Positions 1 to 9,982 of a stretch of DNA of 64,000 nt are shown here, piece by piece (position 1 is the stretch's first letter; each line of letters begins with the position of its first letter). Position numbers and translations under genes: made by a program. The notes beneath the pieces are model-generated. The model worked only from the letters and a program-made list of their open reading frames with translations, ran no database searches and had not been told where the DNA came from. Source of the stretch: Phytophthora quininea (taxonomy: Eukaryota; Oomycota; Peronosporomycetes; Peronosporales; Peronosporaceae); the NCBI GenBank assembly GCA_011947345.1, contig JAAVTG010000229.1, forward strand, positions 434,001 through 498,000, in the 5' to 3' direction.

Positions 1-68
1 GTGTTAACAAATCCACAAATGAAGAAATGGAATCTATCCGAAGACACGCCTACTTCTTAGGGTAAAAA

Positions 69-1468
69 TCACCGTCGGCTGTACAGCTTCTCAGACGAAT
101 TGACTTGACGAGAAGACCGTGTGTGCTTCAGCAGCAACGACGCCTGAGTAGTTCCAGGACGAACCAGCGATCTGTAACATGAACAAGAAGTTAAGAAAAG
201 GATCAATACGAGCAGAACTACCCGATGCGTACTTGATGAACGGCTCTAACTGCTTGATGGTCCACTTTTCCTGCGCTTCAAAGAGTTTCTCGAAGCGTTT
301 CTTGGGTTCTGGCGGTAATTCATCCTCGGGAAATACTCGATCCGCGTGGGCTTCCTGGTTTCTGCGGCTTGACGAGTACCAAGCCGCTGAGCATCTCAAG
401 ACCCACCGTCACACTATCGGGCACTCGCAGCTGCCACTTCTCCATAAACTTATCCAGCTCCCAGCCTGAATCCACCAGATCCATCGATATGTGCTGCTGC
501 TGCGCCTTAAACTTGACCTCCTCTATCTGTTCGTCAAACAAAGTCTTTGCTCGGAACGTAGCCACCTTCACTGGGTCCAAGGTGCAGTATTCTTGGCCGC
601 CAACTCTCGACAGCGAGCCGTACAGTTTACAGCACTGACGCACAACCACAAGCGGCTCGTCCATTTGCTCTAAGAACTGATGTACTTGCACTCCTGGCGC
701 TGCCAACACCTTCCAGTCGTGCTGCACGACTGCATCCAGCATATCGCCAAACACTCTCGTTTGGTACTTGGGATCCAGCAATCTCCAGCAGCCAGCTTCT
801 TCAAAGGCGTGCAGCTCCTTCAGCATCTCCAACAATTCAAGCTCACTAATCTGCAGAGCATCGACCAGGTCGCTGGTAGAGTACAATTTGTGCAGCTTCA
901 CTCGCTTCTGTGTCGACTGTTGGGGCTTTTCAAACGGAGCCTCCAGCAGCAAAGTCTTCAACTGCATCGCATCCGGACTCTTGTGTTCCAACTGCAACAA
1001 ATAATCCATATTATAGTATAAGTAAGTAAATAAATAATGTTTTTTGTCAGCAGGTACCAGGAAGTGAAAGCGAGCAGCGCCATCCACTGGAATGGTCCTC
1101 TTGTCCGAAGTGTCCTCGGGCCCTGTCCACTGCGTGTGCGATGTAATCAGCCGCAGATTGGACGTATCCTCCTTCTTCAGATAAAAAGACTTGTCCTCCG
1201 TGCACAGGACCGCTCGGTCGCTCGGTCCGCCGACGATAAACAGTCTGCAGGTTGGCACCAGCATGTGTCAATGTATCACAACTCTACGTGAAAAAGGACG
1301 TAGGACGCACTTTTTGCCGCTGGTGATAGCCTCCTCGATCTCCGGGTTCAACTCCAACAGGCGGTACTTGTCCTCGGAGAAGTCGGCCGTCGTGACCACC
1401 ATCGAGTCCTTCGGACCCATGTGGGCGGCAGGCTCCGTTTGCTCCGGCATCGCTTTCTGGAATGACAC
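69..1468 (-). CDS. DSCC1: Sister chromatid cohesion protein DCC1
   Basis: DCC1 is the subunit of the alternative Ctf18-RFC clamp loader that helps establish cohesion at replication forks. The reading follows the animal/fungal family nearly end to end: RLLELNPEIEEAI, then DRAVLCTEDKSFYLKKEDTSN minus its last residue, a central winged-helix-like part, EKWTIKQLEPFIK, and a C-terminus ending LYSRR. Introns inferred: 1311-1245 (donor GTGCGT), 1057-992 (in frame, AT-rich, ends TTGCAG) and 232-172 (donor GTACGC, acceptor TTACAG). The last splice gives a gapless match to the family's C-terminus. A frame switch of one base lies between about 395 and 345 with no plausible intron (only a 25-26 nt GT-AG pair), so it is probably a sequence error. 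The start is the ATG at 1468 or 1450; a further upstream exon is possible. Nuclear. Identity from motif recall, not a search. Confidence 0.85.
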
Positions 1469-2296
1469 AGAAATAATCTAGATCTATAATATGTAACTAG
1501 AAAACGTTTTTGGGGCCCAGATAAAAACAGCTCGGTTTTGTCGACCACTTCTACGTAGTAAACGATTTAGTATGTTTTATCATTGCAATGAATTCACGTC
1601 TATTGATTGTTCGCCGTTTGGATGCCACCAGCAATGACCCCGCAAAACCCATTTTGAAATGATTATTTTTGTTACTTTTATCTAGATTAAATCCTAGATT
1701 AAGCCTTCAAAGTTTTCGTGATATGTATCGGTTGCTTCCTGCTCTCCCCAGAACTTGCTTCGCCATTGCGATCGTGCCGGGAGAGTAATATGTCAATTTT
1801 CAGTAGGAATGAGTGGAACGAGGGTCGTCGTGGAGTCGAGATTCACGACTGGAACGCCCATTAAGCCTATCTGTAGTTTTGTTGTGGAGATTAAAAACGA
1901 CCAAGGCGATCAGCAGGTTGTTTCCGAAGTTCATGGGACGTCGTGCACACGATCGGTCAAAATCCAGCCTGCGCTTTCGCGAGCTCGTCTACTGTCGTGC
2001 GGATCGCGTGGTGGACAGCAATGTTAGGATCGTTGTACGAATCCGTGCGTAGTTGAATTATTTTCTCTTCTCAAGAACACACGAGCTCTCACTCACCTCG
2101 AACCAATGCTGCAATGAGAGCTATCGTGGCGAAGCTTATCCGCATCAATCAGCAAAGGGAGAACTCTATGCAGATGTTCATGTTCACGGCTTTTGCTGCG
2201 ACACAAAGGGTCCGGTTTTGATGATGACTGTCTCTTGGATACATGGTTCTGATTGGCTGGTGAAACTGCTCCGGATTACGGCGTCCGGACGTTGTT
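1469..2296. other. Intergenic region between DCC1 and the lipase gene
   Basis: Both strands carry only short open frames (the longest about 90 codons near 1755-2052) without recognisable domains or splice structure. DCC1 and the lipase gene are divergent, so this stretch should hold both promoters. No repeat or RNA gene seen. Confidence 0.4.
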
Positions 2297-2310
2297 GCCA
2301 TTGTTCAATC
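2297..2310 (+). promoter_or_regulatory. Inr-like element upstream of lipase gene
   Basis: GCCATTGTTCAATC resembles the oomycete initiator TCATTYYNCAWTTT and lies about 30 bp before the ATG at 2340. This favours that ATG over the in-frame ATG at 2253, which would lie upstream of the transcript start. One mismatch at the first base and an imperfect flanking region. Confidence 0.35.
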
Positions 2311-2339
2311 GGCCGCGAAGACCACAGCAAGCCGTGGCC

Positions 2340-4649
2340 ATGGAGGCGTGCGAGGTGATCGACACGAGCCCCGCGCTGCGCTACGGGCCGCCCAGCCTCA
2401 AACGCATCGTGCTGAACCCGCGCGCGTACCTGACGCCCTTCGTCTTATTCATCGTGTTCCACCACACGCCCATGTTCCTGGCCTACGGACTGATCGACAA
2501 GCCCCACGAAGGATACGAGAACTGCCACCGCCTCAAGGAGCTCTTCCGATGGCTGCACGTGTCCTTCTTCATCCACCTGGTGCTGGCCGCGCTCATGTTC
2601 GTGGACGTCGTGTACACGCTCGTGACGCGCGTGTACCACGCCCGCAGGCCAGGCTGGCTCATTTTGACCATCTTCTTGGGCTACTGGTTCAATCTCGGCT
2701 GGACATTCTACGGAGAAGCAGGTTTCAGAACAGACACGTCCGTCTGCGGAGACGACAACTGGGAACAAGTGCAGGATCGAGCCGACTCGATCGGTTACTT
2801 CCAGCACTTTGACTTTGTCTTCACGTGGTGTATCATCATCGCCGGAGCCTGCACGTCCTACATGTGTGGCGTGCATAGCGGAGACGACGCAGTAGAAGCG
2901 GAGAAGCGCTGGCAGAAGAGATGCATGTGCTGCTTCCACGCCTGCACGTGCCACAAGTCGGTGGAGTACGAAGGCGACGACGACGTGTTTGAGACGTTGG
3001 GTCGTGTGCTCGGCAAGTTCTTCGTCGTCAGGTATAAGACCAACCACTACGAAGGTCTGAGCTTCACCGACTTGAAGTTCAGTCTCGATCTGGTCTCCAA
3101 AGTGCAGCACAAAGAGCGAGAAGAGGAGACGGAGCGACTTGCCGAACTCGCCAAGCAAGGCATCCCCACAGTGCAGCACTTCGCTGCCGATGTGGAGGAG
3201 AAGAGGCTCAGTGACTTGGCCTTCTACTGCAGGATGGCCATCGGCATCTACGGCTGGCCCATTTACGTCTGGTACTCGCCGTGCTTCTGGTTCCGCATCT
3301 TCGGGTGCTTCAAGAAGCCCGTTGAGGACCAGGTGTTTGAGCACGACAATTACTTGCAAGGCAACCGCGCCAGCTTCGTGCAGTACACGGGCGTGAAGGA
3401 CACAGACTTGTTGTACCTCAACTGCTACAATTTCGTGTTCCAGGCGCCGTACTGCATCGTCAAGGACAAGCAGCGCAAGGAGCTCATCATCAGCGTGCGC
3501 GGTAGCATGTCCTTCTACGACTTCGTCACAGATGGCTTGGCCCAGATCGTGCCGATGAACCCGAGCGAGCTGCCGGACGACGTTCCGTACTCGTTCGACA
3601 CACGAACGCACTACGGAATGCTACAAACAGCTCGCCAAATCTTCAAAGACCTCCAAGAAGGCACTCGCAAGTCGCTCTTCTGGGATTTTGCCATGGCCAA
3701 TTGCTCAGTTGGTGGACTCACCGACGATGAGGAAATCGACTGGAAGATTGTGGTCTGCGGTCACTCGATGGGAGCTGGCGTGGGCTGTATCCTTGCCATT
3801 CTGCTGCGCAAGCTCTTCCCGGGCACAAAGGCGTTCCTATATGCGCCGCCTCCACTCTTCGACCCCGAAACAGCGGAGTGGACCAAGTCGTTCGCTACGA
3901 CCGCAGTCTACGGCGACGATATCGTCCCGCGACTGTCAATCTCCAACATGGCCACGTTGCGAGATGAAATGGCTACACATTTCGATGCGGTCGCTGCCGA
4001 GCCATTGTATAAAGTCAAGTTTGGTGTCCACGGCAAGCTGAAGGAGTTGAAAGAGGAACGTCAAGAACCTGTCGCGGTTCCTGGCCCTGAGCCGAGTGAC
4101 CGTGCGATTACTCCACTCCCTACAGTGCTAGAAAACAATGGATCGGGAGCCATCGACACGGGAGCTACAGTGATCAACACTGGCTCAACAACTCCCACGG
4201 ACTTTGGCTCGTCGGGTTGCAACATTGTAAATCGCCCGACACGCGATCTGAGTAACGCAACGATGATCACACTGCCGCAAGAGGACTCGACACAGGACGT
4301 TGACGTTCCTGGAGAGATTGTCCACATCCAAACGGTCAATATGGCGCGTCGTTGCGGCTGCACGATGTTCCTGGGCGAACAGAAGCTCCAGTACACTTTA
4401 CGAGACGCCAGCTACTTCCGCCGCATCTGGGTGACGCCACGATCGCTGCAGGACCACATGGTGCACCACTACGACCGTAAGATCCGCTACCTCGTCTCGG
4501 ACTGCATGGACTTTGAGACGCCTGTGGCTGCTCATCGCCCCAGCAGCAGCGCCAATACCACATGGGTCGAAGAAGCAGACCAACGCAAGGATAAAACCAC
4601 CCCAAGCACGCCTCAGACGGAGTACAAAGACATCGAAGCCGTCGTGTAA
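2340..4649 (+). CDS. Membrane-bound class 3 lipase (sn-1 diacylglycerol-lipase-like)
   Basis: A single-exon 769-residue protein with four hydrophobic segments in the first ~190 residues followed by a cytosolic alpha/beta-hydrolase domain, the architecture of diacylglycerol lipases alpha/beta. Seen: an oxyanion-region motif ISVRGSMSFYDF near residue 385, the nucleophile elbow CGHSMGAG with Ser near 476, and an acid motif YGDDIVPRLS near 524. A candidate catalytic His lies in the C-terminal part (MVHHYD, ~706). A Cys-rich patch (CMCCFHACTCHK) sits between membrane region and lipase domain. It would hydrolyse acylglycerols at a membrane. An alternative in-frame ATG at 2253 adds 29 residues but lies before the Inr-like site. 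The long minus-strand frame over 2445-3611 is a shadow. Divergent from DCC1, convergent with the M20 gene at 4704. Confidence 0.8.
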   Translation: MEACEVIDTSPALRYGPPSLKRIVLNPRAYLTPFVLFIVFHHTPMFLAYGLIDKPHEGYENCHRLKELFRWLHVSFFIHLVLAALMFVDVVYTLVTRVYHARRPGWLILTIFLGYWFNLGWTFYGEAGFRTDTSVCGDDNWEQVQDRADSIGYFQHFDFVFTWCIIIAGACTSYMCGVHSGDDAVEAEKRWQKRCMCCFHACTCHKSVEYEGDDDVFETLGRVLGKFFVVRYKTNHYEGLSFTDLKFSLDLVSKVQHKEREEETERLAELAKQGIPTVQHFAADVEEKRLSDLAFYCRMAIGIYGWPIYVWYSPCFWFRIFGCFKKPVEDQVFEHDNYLQGNRASFVQYTGVKDTDLLYLNCYNFVFQAPYCIVKDKQRKELIISVRGSMSFYDFVTDGLAQIVPMNPSELPDDVPYSFDTRTHYGMLQTARQIFKDLQEGTRKSLFWDFAMANCSVGGLTDDEEIDWKIVVCGHSMGAGVGCILAILLRKLFPGTKAFLYAPPPLFDPETAEWTKSFATTAVYGDDIVPRLSISNMATLRDEMATHFDAVAAEPLYKVKFGVHGKLKELKEERQEPVAVPGPEPSDRAITPLPTVLENNGSGAIDTGATVINTGSTTPTDFGSSGCNIVNRPTRDLSNATMITLPQEDSTQDVDVPGEIVHIQTVNMARRCGCTMFLGEQKLQYTLRDASYFRRIWVTPRSLQDHMVHHYDRKIRYLVSDCMDFETPVAAHRPSSSANTTWVEEADQRKDKTTPSTPQTEYKDIEAVV

Positions 4650-4703
4650 CTAGCCTCCAGAAGTAGATAAAGGAGGGAAATGTACCAAGTAAATTAACAA
4701 GCT

Positions 4704-6271
4704 CTAAGCCAACCCAGCGTCCACGTTGGCGATTGTAAGTGCCAAGATCTTCATGGCATCCCGCATATCACTCAACTGGCAATACTCGTTATCAGCATGA
4801 TAAACGGCGCTCTTACCGAAGCCGATAAGAGTCAAGTCGAAGCCACTACGCTGCATATCGAGGACAAGTGGTAGACTATTTTACCATCCACAACAAATGT
4901 TAGTTTTGTTGGAACTTAGCAATCATAGTTACCCTCACCTCCCGCTGATCGAAAATGGTTTGGCTTCACCAAGAACATTTTCAATGGCAGAGTGCAGGGC
5001 CCTGTCGGCAAAATGATGAGGAAGCTTCCACAACAGCAACATTAAAAACGCTTACTTGTAGCCTGCAGAGTCCAGAGAGCACGCGATGCCTTCGCAGTAG
5101 TTCTTCTCGAAGTAAAACTCGAGTTTGCCTTCTCTGTTCTCAGCAGGAAGGTTATACTTGGACACTGGGCCTCGTTTGCCCTCTAGCGAGGTGATATTCG
5201 CGTTTAACTTGGCCACAAATGCCACCATTTTCGACATCATCTGGACGTCATGTAACCAACATGTTATTCAAACACATGACGTACATCACAATGCAAAGTT
5301 CAGTACCTCTTTCATGTCGTAGAACGGCGACAAACGCACGTCACCAACAACCTTAGACCATGGTGGACTACACGACACAACTGTCAGCAAAAACCTCGGT
5401 AGAAGTGCGAAAGCTCAGCGACGTACATTTGGTTGAGTCCATTGACCGACGACTCCATTCGAAGGGGCTTCATCGTCGACGGACACGAGTAGTTGTACTC
5501 TTTCTCCTTGTCCACAGGACCGAACTGCTGATAGAAATACTCTTGGATCTTTGTTGTGGCATCCATACATAATTCTATTCCATTGATCCCCAGATTCGGC
5601 AGACCACTGTGAAACAACTTGCCCGTCGCCTTTAATGTCCAAGTGATCGCTCCAGCCGTGCCAATACACGGCTGACTGTCCGAACAATCGACCCAATACA
5701 CGGGACCGTTCTTAATGAAGTCGATTTTTCCTGACGCCATGAGCTTGTCCACCCCCACCCCAGGGATCTCCGTGTTCTCTTCCGACGCAATCAAGACACA
5801 CACCACCTTGGTCTCTAATTTAACCTTCCTCTGGGCCAGTTCTTTAAAGAACTGCGTCATCAGTACTACATGACCCAGACAGTCAGTGGTACCACGTCCG
5901 TAGAGCTTGTCGCCTTCCACCGTCAAGGTGAACGGGTCTCTCTGCCAGCCCTCGGGGTTGGCTGGCACCACGTCCATGTGGGAGCCCACGTAGGCCACCG
6001 TCTTGTCGCTGTGGGCGGCCTCTGGGTGCTGGTAGGTGATGATGACGTTGCCACGGCCGGGGACGAACTCCACGCGCTCTGTGGTGAGGAATCCGCCCTT
6101 GTCGGTCGTGTACGGAGCCAGCTCTTGCAGGACGAGGTCGGACACGAGGTTCTCTTGCGGGACGAGCCCCAGACTCGGCGCGTTTTGCACCTTCTCGGAC
6201 ACGCCGATGACCTTGCGCAGCAGCTCCACGTAGGCAGCGTCGTCCAGCACCACGTCTTGCAGAGAGGACAT
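4704..6271 (-). CDS. M20-family metallopeptidase/deacylase, copy A (intact)
   Basis: Predicted zinc-dependent M20 enzyme of the ArgE/DapE/carnosinase type. Five exons: 6271-5427, 5367-5307, 5240-5056, 5001-4939, 4875-4704. They sum to 1326 nt, an exact 441-residue frame, making this the only intact copy of three in the window. Motifs: metal-ligand SHMDVVPA, YGRGTTDCLGH with the bridging Asp, the general-base Glu in ASEENTEIPG, and a dimerisation-domain HSG (KLFHSGLPN). Introns are short with GT-AG ends. The ATG at 6271 follows an Inr match by about 45 nt; in-frame upstream ATG codons precede that Inr and are not favoured. Substrate cannot be told (dipeptide or N-acyl amino acid). The 5' 570 bases of the CDS are base-identical to copy C. 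Confidence 0.8.
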
Positions 6272-6335
6272 CGTTACCAGGAGGAACTCGAGAGCTGCTT
6301 GGACACGAAGAAATGAAAAGTGACGCAGACAAGCA
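5699..6335. repeat. Left arm of a 637-bp perfect inverted repeat
   Basis: The minus strand of 6335-5699 equals the plus strand of 9346-9982; the stretches I compared base by base were identical, and the translated frames over the region are identical. The arm covers the promoter Inr and the 5' part of M20 copy A. It ends at a pair of single-base differences; beyond that point the copies differ at many sites. Confidence 0.85.
6311..6323 (-). promoter_or_regulatory. Oomycete initiator (Inr-FPR-like), M20 copy A
   Basis: TCACTTTTCATTT matches TCAYTYYNCAWTTT and lies about 45 nt upstream of the ATG at 6271. It defines the short 5' UTR typical of oomycetes and argues for the start at MSSLQDVV. 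It lies inside the inverted-repeat arm and is duplicated at copy C. Confidence 0.6.
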
Positions 6336-6349
6336 CGCAACGTATCCAA

Positions 6350-6970
6350 AAACAAATTTAACCAATCGATTTGCGTCCCGTAATTAGATCGACAACCGCG
6401 GGTATTGATCTGCGTTGTTGCTGCTCAAGGTGCTGCTGAGGTTCAAGCAAAAGCCGATCAGAAAGCGGTGCCAATATGTGCTTGGTATCAACCACTTGTG
6501 GTCTCGTGGAGGAAGAAGCCTGAGGGCTACAAGCTGAAGAAGACCTGGAGATCAGCGAGGCTTACGACCCTTGAGCGGCTTGTTTGATCTCGCGCATTGT
6601 TACCACAGCCGAAAATGTCGTAGCGGTTGTCGATGATATCCCTTCTCTAGACGATACCCACGTGGTGTGCGTCCGAGAGCTTTTATCATTTATCCAAGCA
6701 GGTCTCGTTGGCAAAGAATCGCGCGTAGAAGAGCTGGCGTTGATAGCGGCAGCTTGCACTTCACTTCGCGCCCCCGCAACTTTCTCACTGCTCAGTATTT
6801 TCGAAATCTGAGAATGAAACAATAATAAGAGAGAACGCACCTCCAACAATTCGCTCAAATAGGAATCGAAGCTTTGGAATTCCCACTAAAATGAGCTTCC
6901 ATTATTGACGGGCGCCAAGATATCACACGTGTTGTGGACTGTGTGTAGCCACGTTGAAACCTGCTGCTGC
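6350..6970. other. Intergenic region between M20 copies A and B
   Basis: About 620 bp between the 5' end of copy A and the 3' end of copy B. Only short open frames (under 100 codons) with no recognised domain. No repeat or RNA gene seen. Confidence 0.35.
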
Positions 6971-8684
6971 TTAAGCCAACGTCGCGTCCACGTTGGCGAT
7001 CGTACGAGCCAGGATCTTCATCGCGTCCTTCATATCGCTCAGCTGGCAGAACTCGTTGTCTCCATGGTAGACGGAACTCTTACCAAAGCCCACGAGGGTC
7101 AGGTCGAAGCCACCACGCTGCATGTCCCGGACGAGCGGTAAACTATTGGCCAAAGCACGACGAAACCCGTTAGTCGTGACGATAGAGCAGCGAAGTAGCT
7201 AGACTCACCTTCCGCTGATCGAAAACGGCTTGGCTTCACCCAGCACATTCTCAATAGCCGAGTACAGGGCCCTGTTCCATTCATAACGAGCAGGATTTAA
7301 TGAAAACGTAGTTCTTGACAACAGCTCAACACTCGTAAGCACTTACTTGTATCCGGCGGAGTCGAGCGAACACGCGATGCCTTCGTAGTAGTTCTGGTCG
7401 AATACAAGCTCGAGCTTACCATCTCTGTTCTCGGCGGGAAGCGTGTACTTGGACACAGGACCACGATTTCCTCCAGCGACGTGATGTTGGCGTTCAAGTC
7501 GTCAACAAAAGCCGTCATTTTGGAGATCATCTGGGCGTAACACAGTCAGAATATTGTCGCATGAAATACAGCCCCATTTTCATATGCAGAATACCTCCTT
7601 CATATCGTAGAACGGCGACAGGCGAACGTCACCTGCAATCTTGGCCCATGGTGGGCTGAAGAAACACACAGCACGCGTGTTAACAAAGGAGCCATCAAAA
7701 ACTATACAAACTAACACTCACATTTGGTTGAGTCCGTTAACCGACGACTCAATACGTGTCGGCTTCATCGTCGACGGACACGAGTAGTTGTACTCCTTCT
7801 CCTTGTCCACAGGACCAAACTCCTTGTAAAAGTACTCCTGGATCTTGGTCATCGCGTCCATACCCAGCTCCAGTCCATTGATCCCCAGATTCGGCAGACC
7901 ACTGTGGAACAACTTGCCCGTCGCCTTGAGCGTCCACGTGATCGCTCCAGCCGTGCCAATACACGGCTGACTGTCCGAGCAGTCGACCCAAAACACAGGT
8001 CCGTTCTTGATAAAGTCAATCTTGCCAGACTCCATGAGTTTCTCCACCCCAACGCCAGCGATCTCACTGTTCTCTTCCGACGCAATCAACACACACACCA
8101 CTTGCGTCTTGGTCGCTACCTTCTGCTTGGCCAATTCCTTAAACAACACTACAATAATAATAATAAATAAGGTAATAATAATAATAATAATAAAACAATC
8201 GTCATACATGTCAAAAGAGCCACATGGCCCAGACAGTCCGTCGTGCCTCGTCCGTAAAGCTTGTCGCCTTCCACCGTCAAGGTGAAGGGGTCTCTCTGCC
8301 AGCCTTCAGGGTTGGCTGGTACCACGTCCATGTGGGCGCCTACCAGCGCCAGCGTCTTGTCCCCCACCGAAGGAGGATTGTACTTGATGACGACGTTGCC
8401 CCTACCAGGCACGAACTCCACCCACTCCACCGCCAGAAAAGAACTTTGGTCCTTGGAGAACGGAGCCAGCTCTGCCAGCACAAAGTCCGACACGAGGTTC
8501 TCTTGGGGGATGAGGCCCAGGCCAGGCGCATTTTGCACTTTTTCCTAAGGGTTTTATTATACAGCAATTTAGTACGTTGGTTGCAGGATGGAGAGGGATT
8601 CGTTTAACATACGGAGACGCTAATGAGCTTACGCAACAGCTCCACGTACTCGCCGCCGTCGAGCTGGAAGTCCTGCAGCGACAT
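6971..8684 (-). CDS. M20-family metallopeptidase/deacylase, copy B (one frameshift)
   Basis: Same family as copy A, with the same motifs (AHMDVVPA, YGRGTTDCLGH, ASEENSEIAG, KLFHSGLPN). Seven exons: 8684-8613, 8544-8208, 8148-7722, 7655-7595, 7530-7347, 7271-7209, 7142-6971. Two introns (8612-8545 and 8207-8149) are absent from copies A and C. Exon 5 is 184 nt where A has 185: one G is missing after the codons for TSLE (around 7470), which breaks the frame. Either a consensus error or a recently inactivated gene. All other exons match A in length and phase, which supports recent function. Starts MSLQDFQLDG, shorter by a few residues than A. Confidence 0.7.
8149..8207 (-). repeat. Intron with an (AAT)n microsatellite, M20 copy B
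   Basis: The 59-nt intron 8207-8149 is made largely of ATT/AAT triplets between donor GTATGA and acceptor TTGTAG. Neither sister copy has an intron at this place. Triplet-repeat length variation between isolates is likely. Confidence 0.65.
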
Positions 8685-8776
8685 GGTTGTTTGTCTTGGG
8701 CTGGTCTTTCTGGAATAGCGAGCTTTTCGCAGGATACACTCAAGAAAAAAACTCGTTTTTACAATCTGTAGACGAA

Positions 8777-9287
8777 AAATGGATTTTGACTGCTCCGCAC
8801 GAAGAAGAAGAAGGTGTTGTTCCTGTGCGATGGCCCACCTATGGGTTTCCGAAGAGAGCTTGCAACAGTAGTGTTCACAAGTACCAACGAGATGTAGGAT
8901 GCACAAGTGGAAGGACACAGTCTTCGTATCTTCATGCCCGTGTGGACGCGAGACGAGCTGCTTGAGGCTGCGCTGGTGCTGGGACTCGATATCGAGAGCG
9001 ACATCATCTCCTAACGCTACGATACTTTCGGTGGCATAGATCGCACTTGTTTCAACCCCAGCAAATGGAAGGTTGCTTGTGAAATGCACGAGATCAATGC
9101 AACAATCGAGAGGGTCGACAGTCTCGCTGATCTCCAGCGTTTTCTCGAGCAGGAAAAGGATCCAAACGACCTCGGAGCACTCCAACTTTTTCACCCTCAA
9201 GACAACAAGTGGCTAGTACCGAGTTTCCATCTCGCGTCTCGCGTTGTCGTGCAGAAGCTGGTGGAGCGCTTGCTGCAGGTCCAGTAG
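8777..9287 (+). pseudogene. Crinkler (CRN)-type C-terminal fragment, decayed
   Basis: Pieces in different frames resemble the conserved C-terminal core of Crinkler-type proteins: a short LCDGPP block near 8815, VVFTS near 8865, an FMPVWTRDELLEAA block near 8935 and a 67-residue helical tail at 9084-9287. In-frame stops and frame changes separate them, and no N-terminal secretion or LXLFLAK-type region precedes them. I read it as a relic of a CRN effector gene, wedged between M20 copies B and C. It shares the LCDGPP and FT blocks with the relic at 11859-12872, on the opposite strand. Assignment rests on recalled family motifs. Confidence 0.5.
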
Positions 9288-9345
9288 AGCGACTTGCACT
9301 TCAACGTGCCTGTGATTGGCTAAAACTCGTTTTTGGTACTTTGCA

Positions 9346-9982
9346 TGCTTGTCTGCGTCACTTTTCATTTCTTCGTGTCCAAGCAGCTCTCGAGTTCCTC
9401 CTGGTAACGATGTCCTCTCTGCAAGACGTGGTGCTGGACGACGCTGCCTACGTGGAGCTGCTGCGCAAGGTCATCGGCGTGTCCGAGAAGGTGCAAAACG
9501 CGCCGAGTCTGGGGCTCGTCCCGCAAGAGAACCTCGTGTCCGACCTCGTCCTGCAAGAGCTGGCTCCGTACACGACCGACAAGGGCGGATTCCTCACCAC
9601 AGAGCGCGTGGAGTTCGTCCCCGGCCGTGGCAACGTCATCATCACCTACCAGCACCCAGAGGCCGCCCACAGCGACAAGACGGTGGCCTACGTGGGCTCC
9701 CACATGGACGTGGTGCCAGCCAACCCCGAGGGCTGGCAGAGAGACCCGTTCACCTTGACGGTGGAAGGCGACAAGCTCTACGGACGTGGTACCACTGACT
9801 GTCTGGGTCATGTAGTACTGATGACGCAGTTCTTTAAAGAACTGGCCCAGAGGAAGGTTAAATTAGAGACCAAGGTGGTGTGTGTCTTGATTGCGTCGGA
9901 AGAGAACACGGAGATCCCTGGGGTGGGGGTGGACAAGCTCATGGCGTCAGGAAAAATCGACTTCATTAAGAACGGTCCCGTG
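9346..9982. repeat. Right arm of a 637-bp perfect inverted repeat
   Basis: Mirror of 6335-5699 (coordinates sum to 15681). It covers the Inr and the first ~573 bases of M20 copy C. Upstream of 9346 similarity to copy A continues with mismatches for about 35 bp; downstream of 9982 it becomes patchy. Confidence 0.85.
9358..9370 (+). promoter_or_regulatory. Oomycete initiator, M20 copy C
   Basis: TCACTTTTCATTT, identical to the Inr of copy A, about 45 nt before the ATG at 9410. Confidence 0.55.

Noticed and set aside
369..395. 26-nt micro-intron in DCC1
   Set aside because: Half the size of the shortest other intron here; a single-base error explains the data more simply.
1755..2052. Overlapping 80-90 codon frames as a possible small gene
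   Set aside because: No conserved motif, no initiator-like element, and two frames of equal quality.
2445..3611. 388-codon minus-strand frame opposite the lipase gene
   Set aside because: Lies wholly antisense to a well-supported enzyme; its His/Val/Glu-rich composition is that of a codon-bias shadow.
9209..9409. In-frame N-terminal extension of M20 copy C
   Set aside because: Overlaps the CRN relic and lies upstream of the Inr, so it is not in the transcript.
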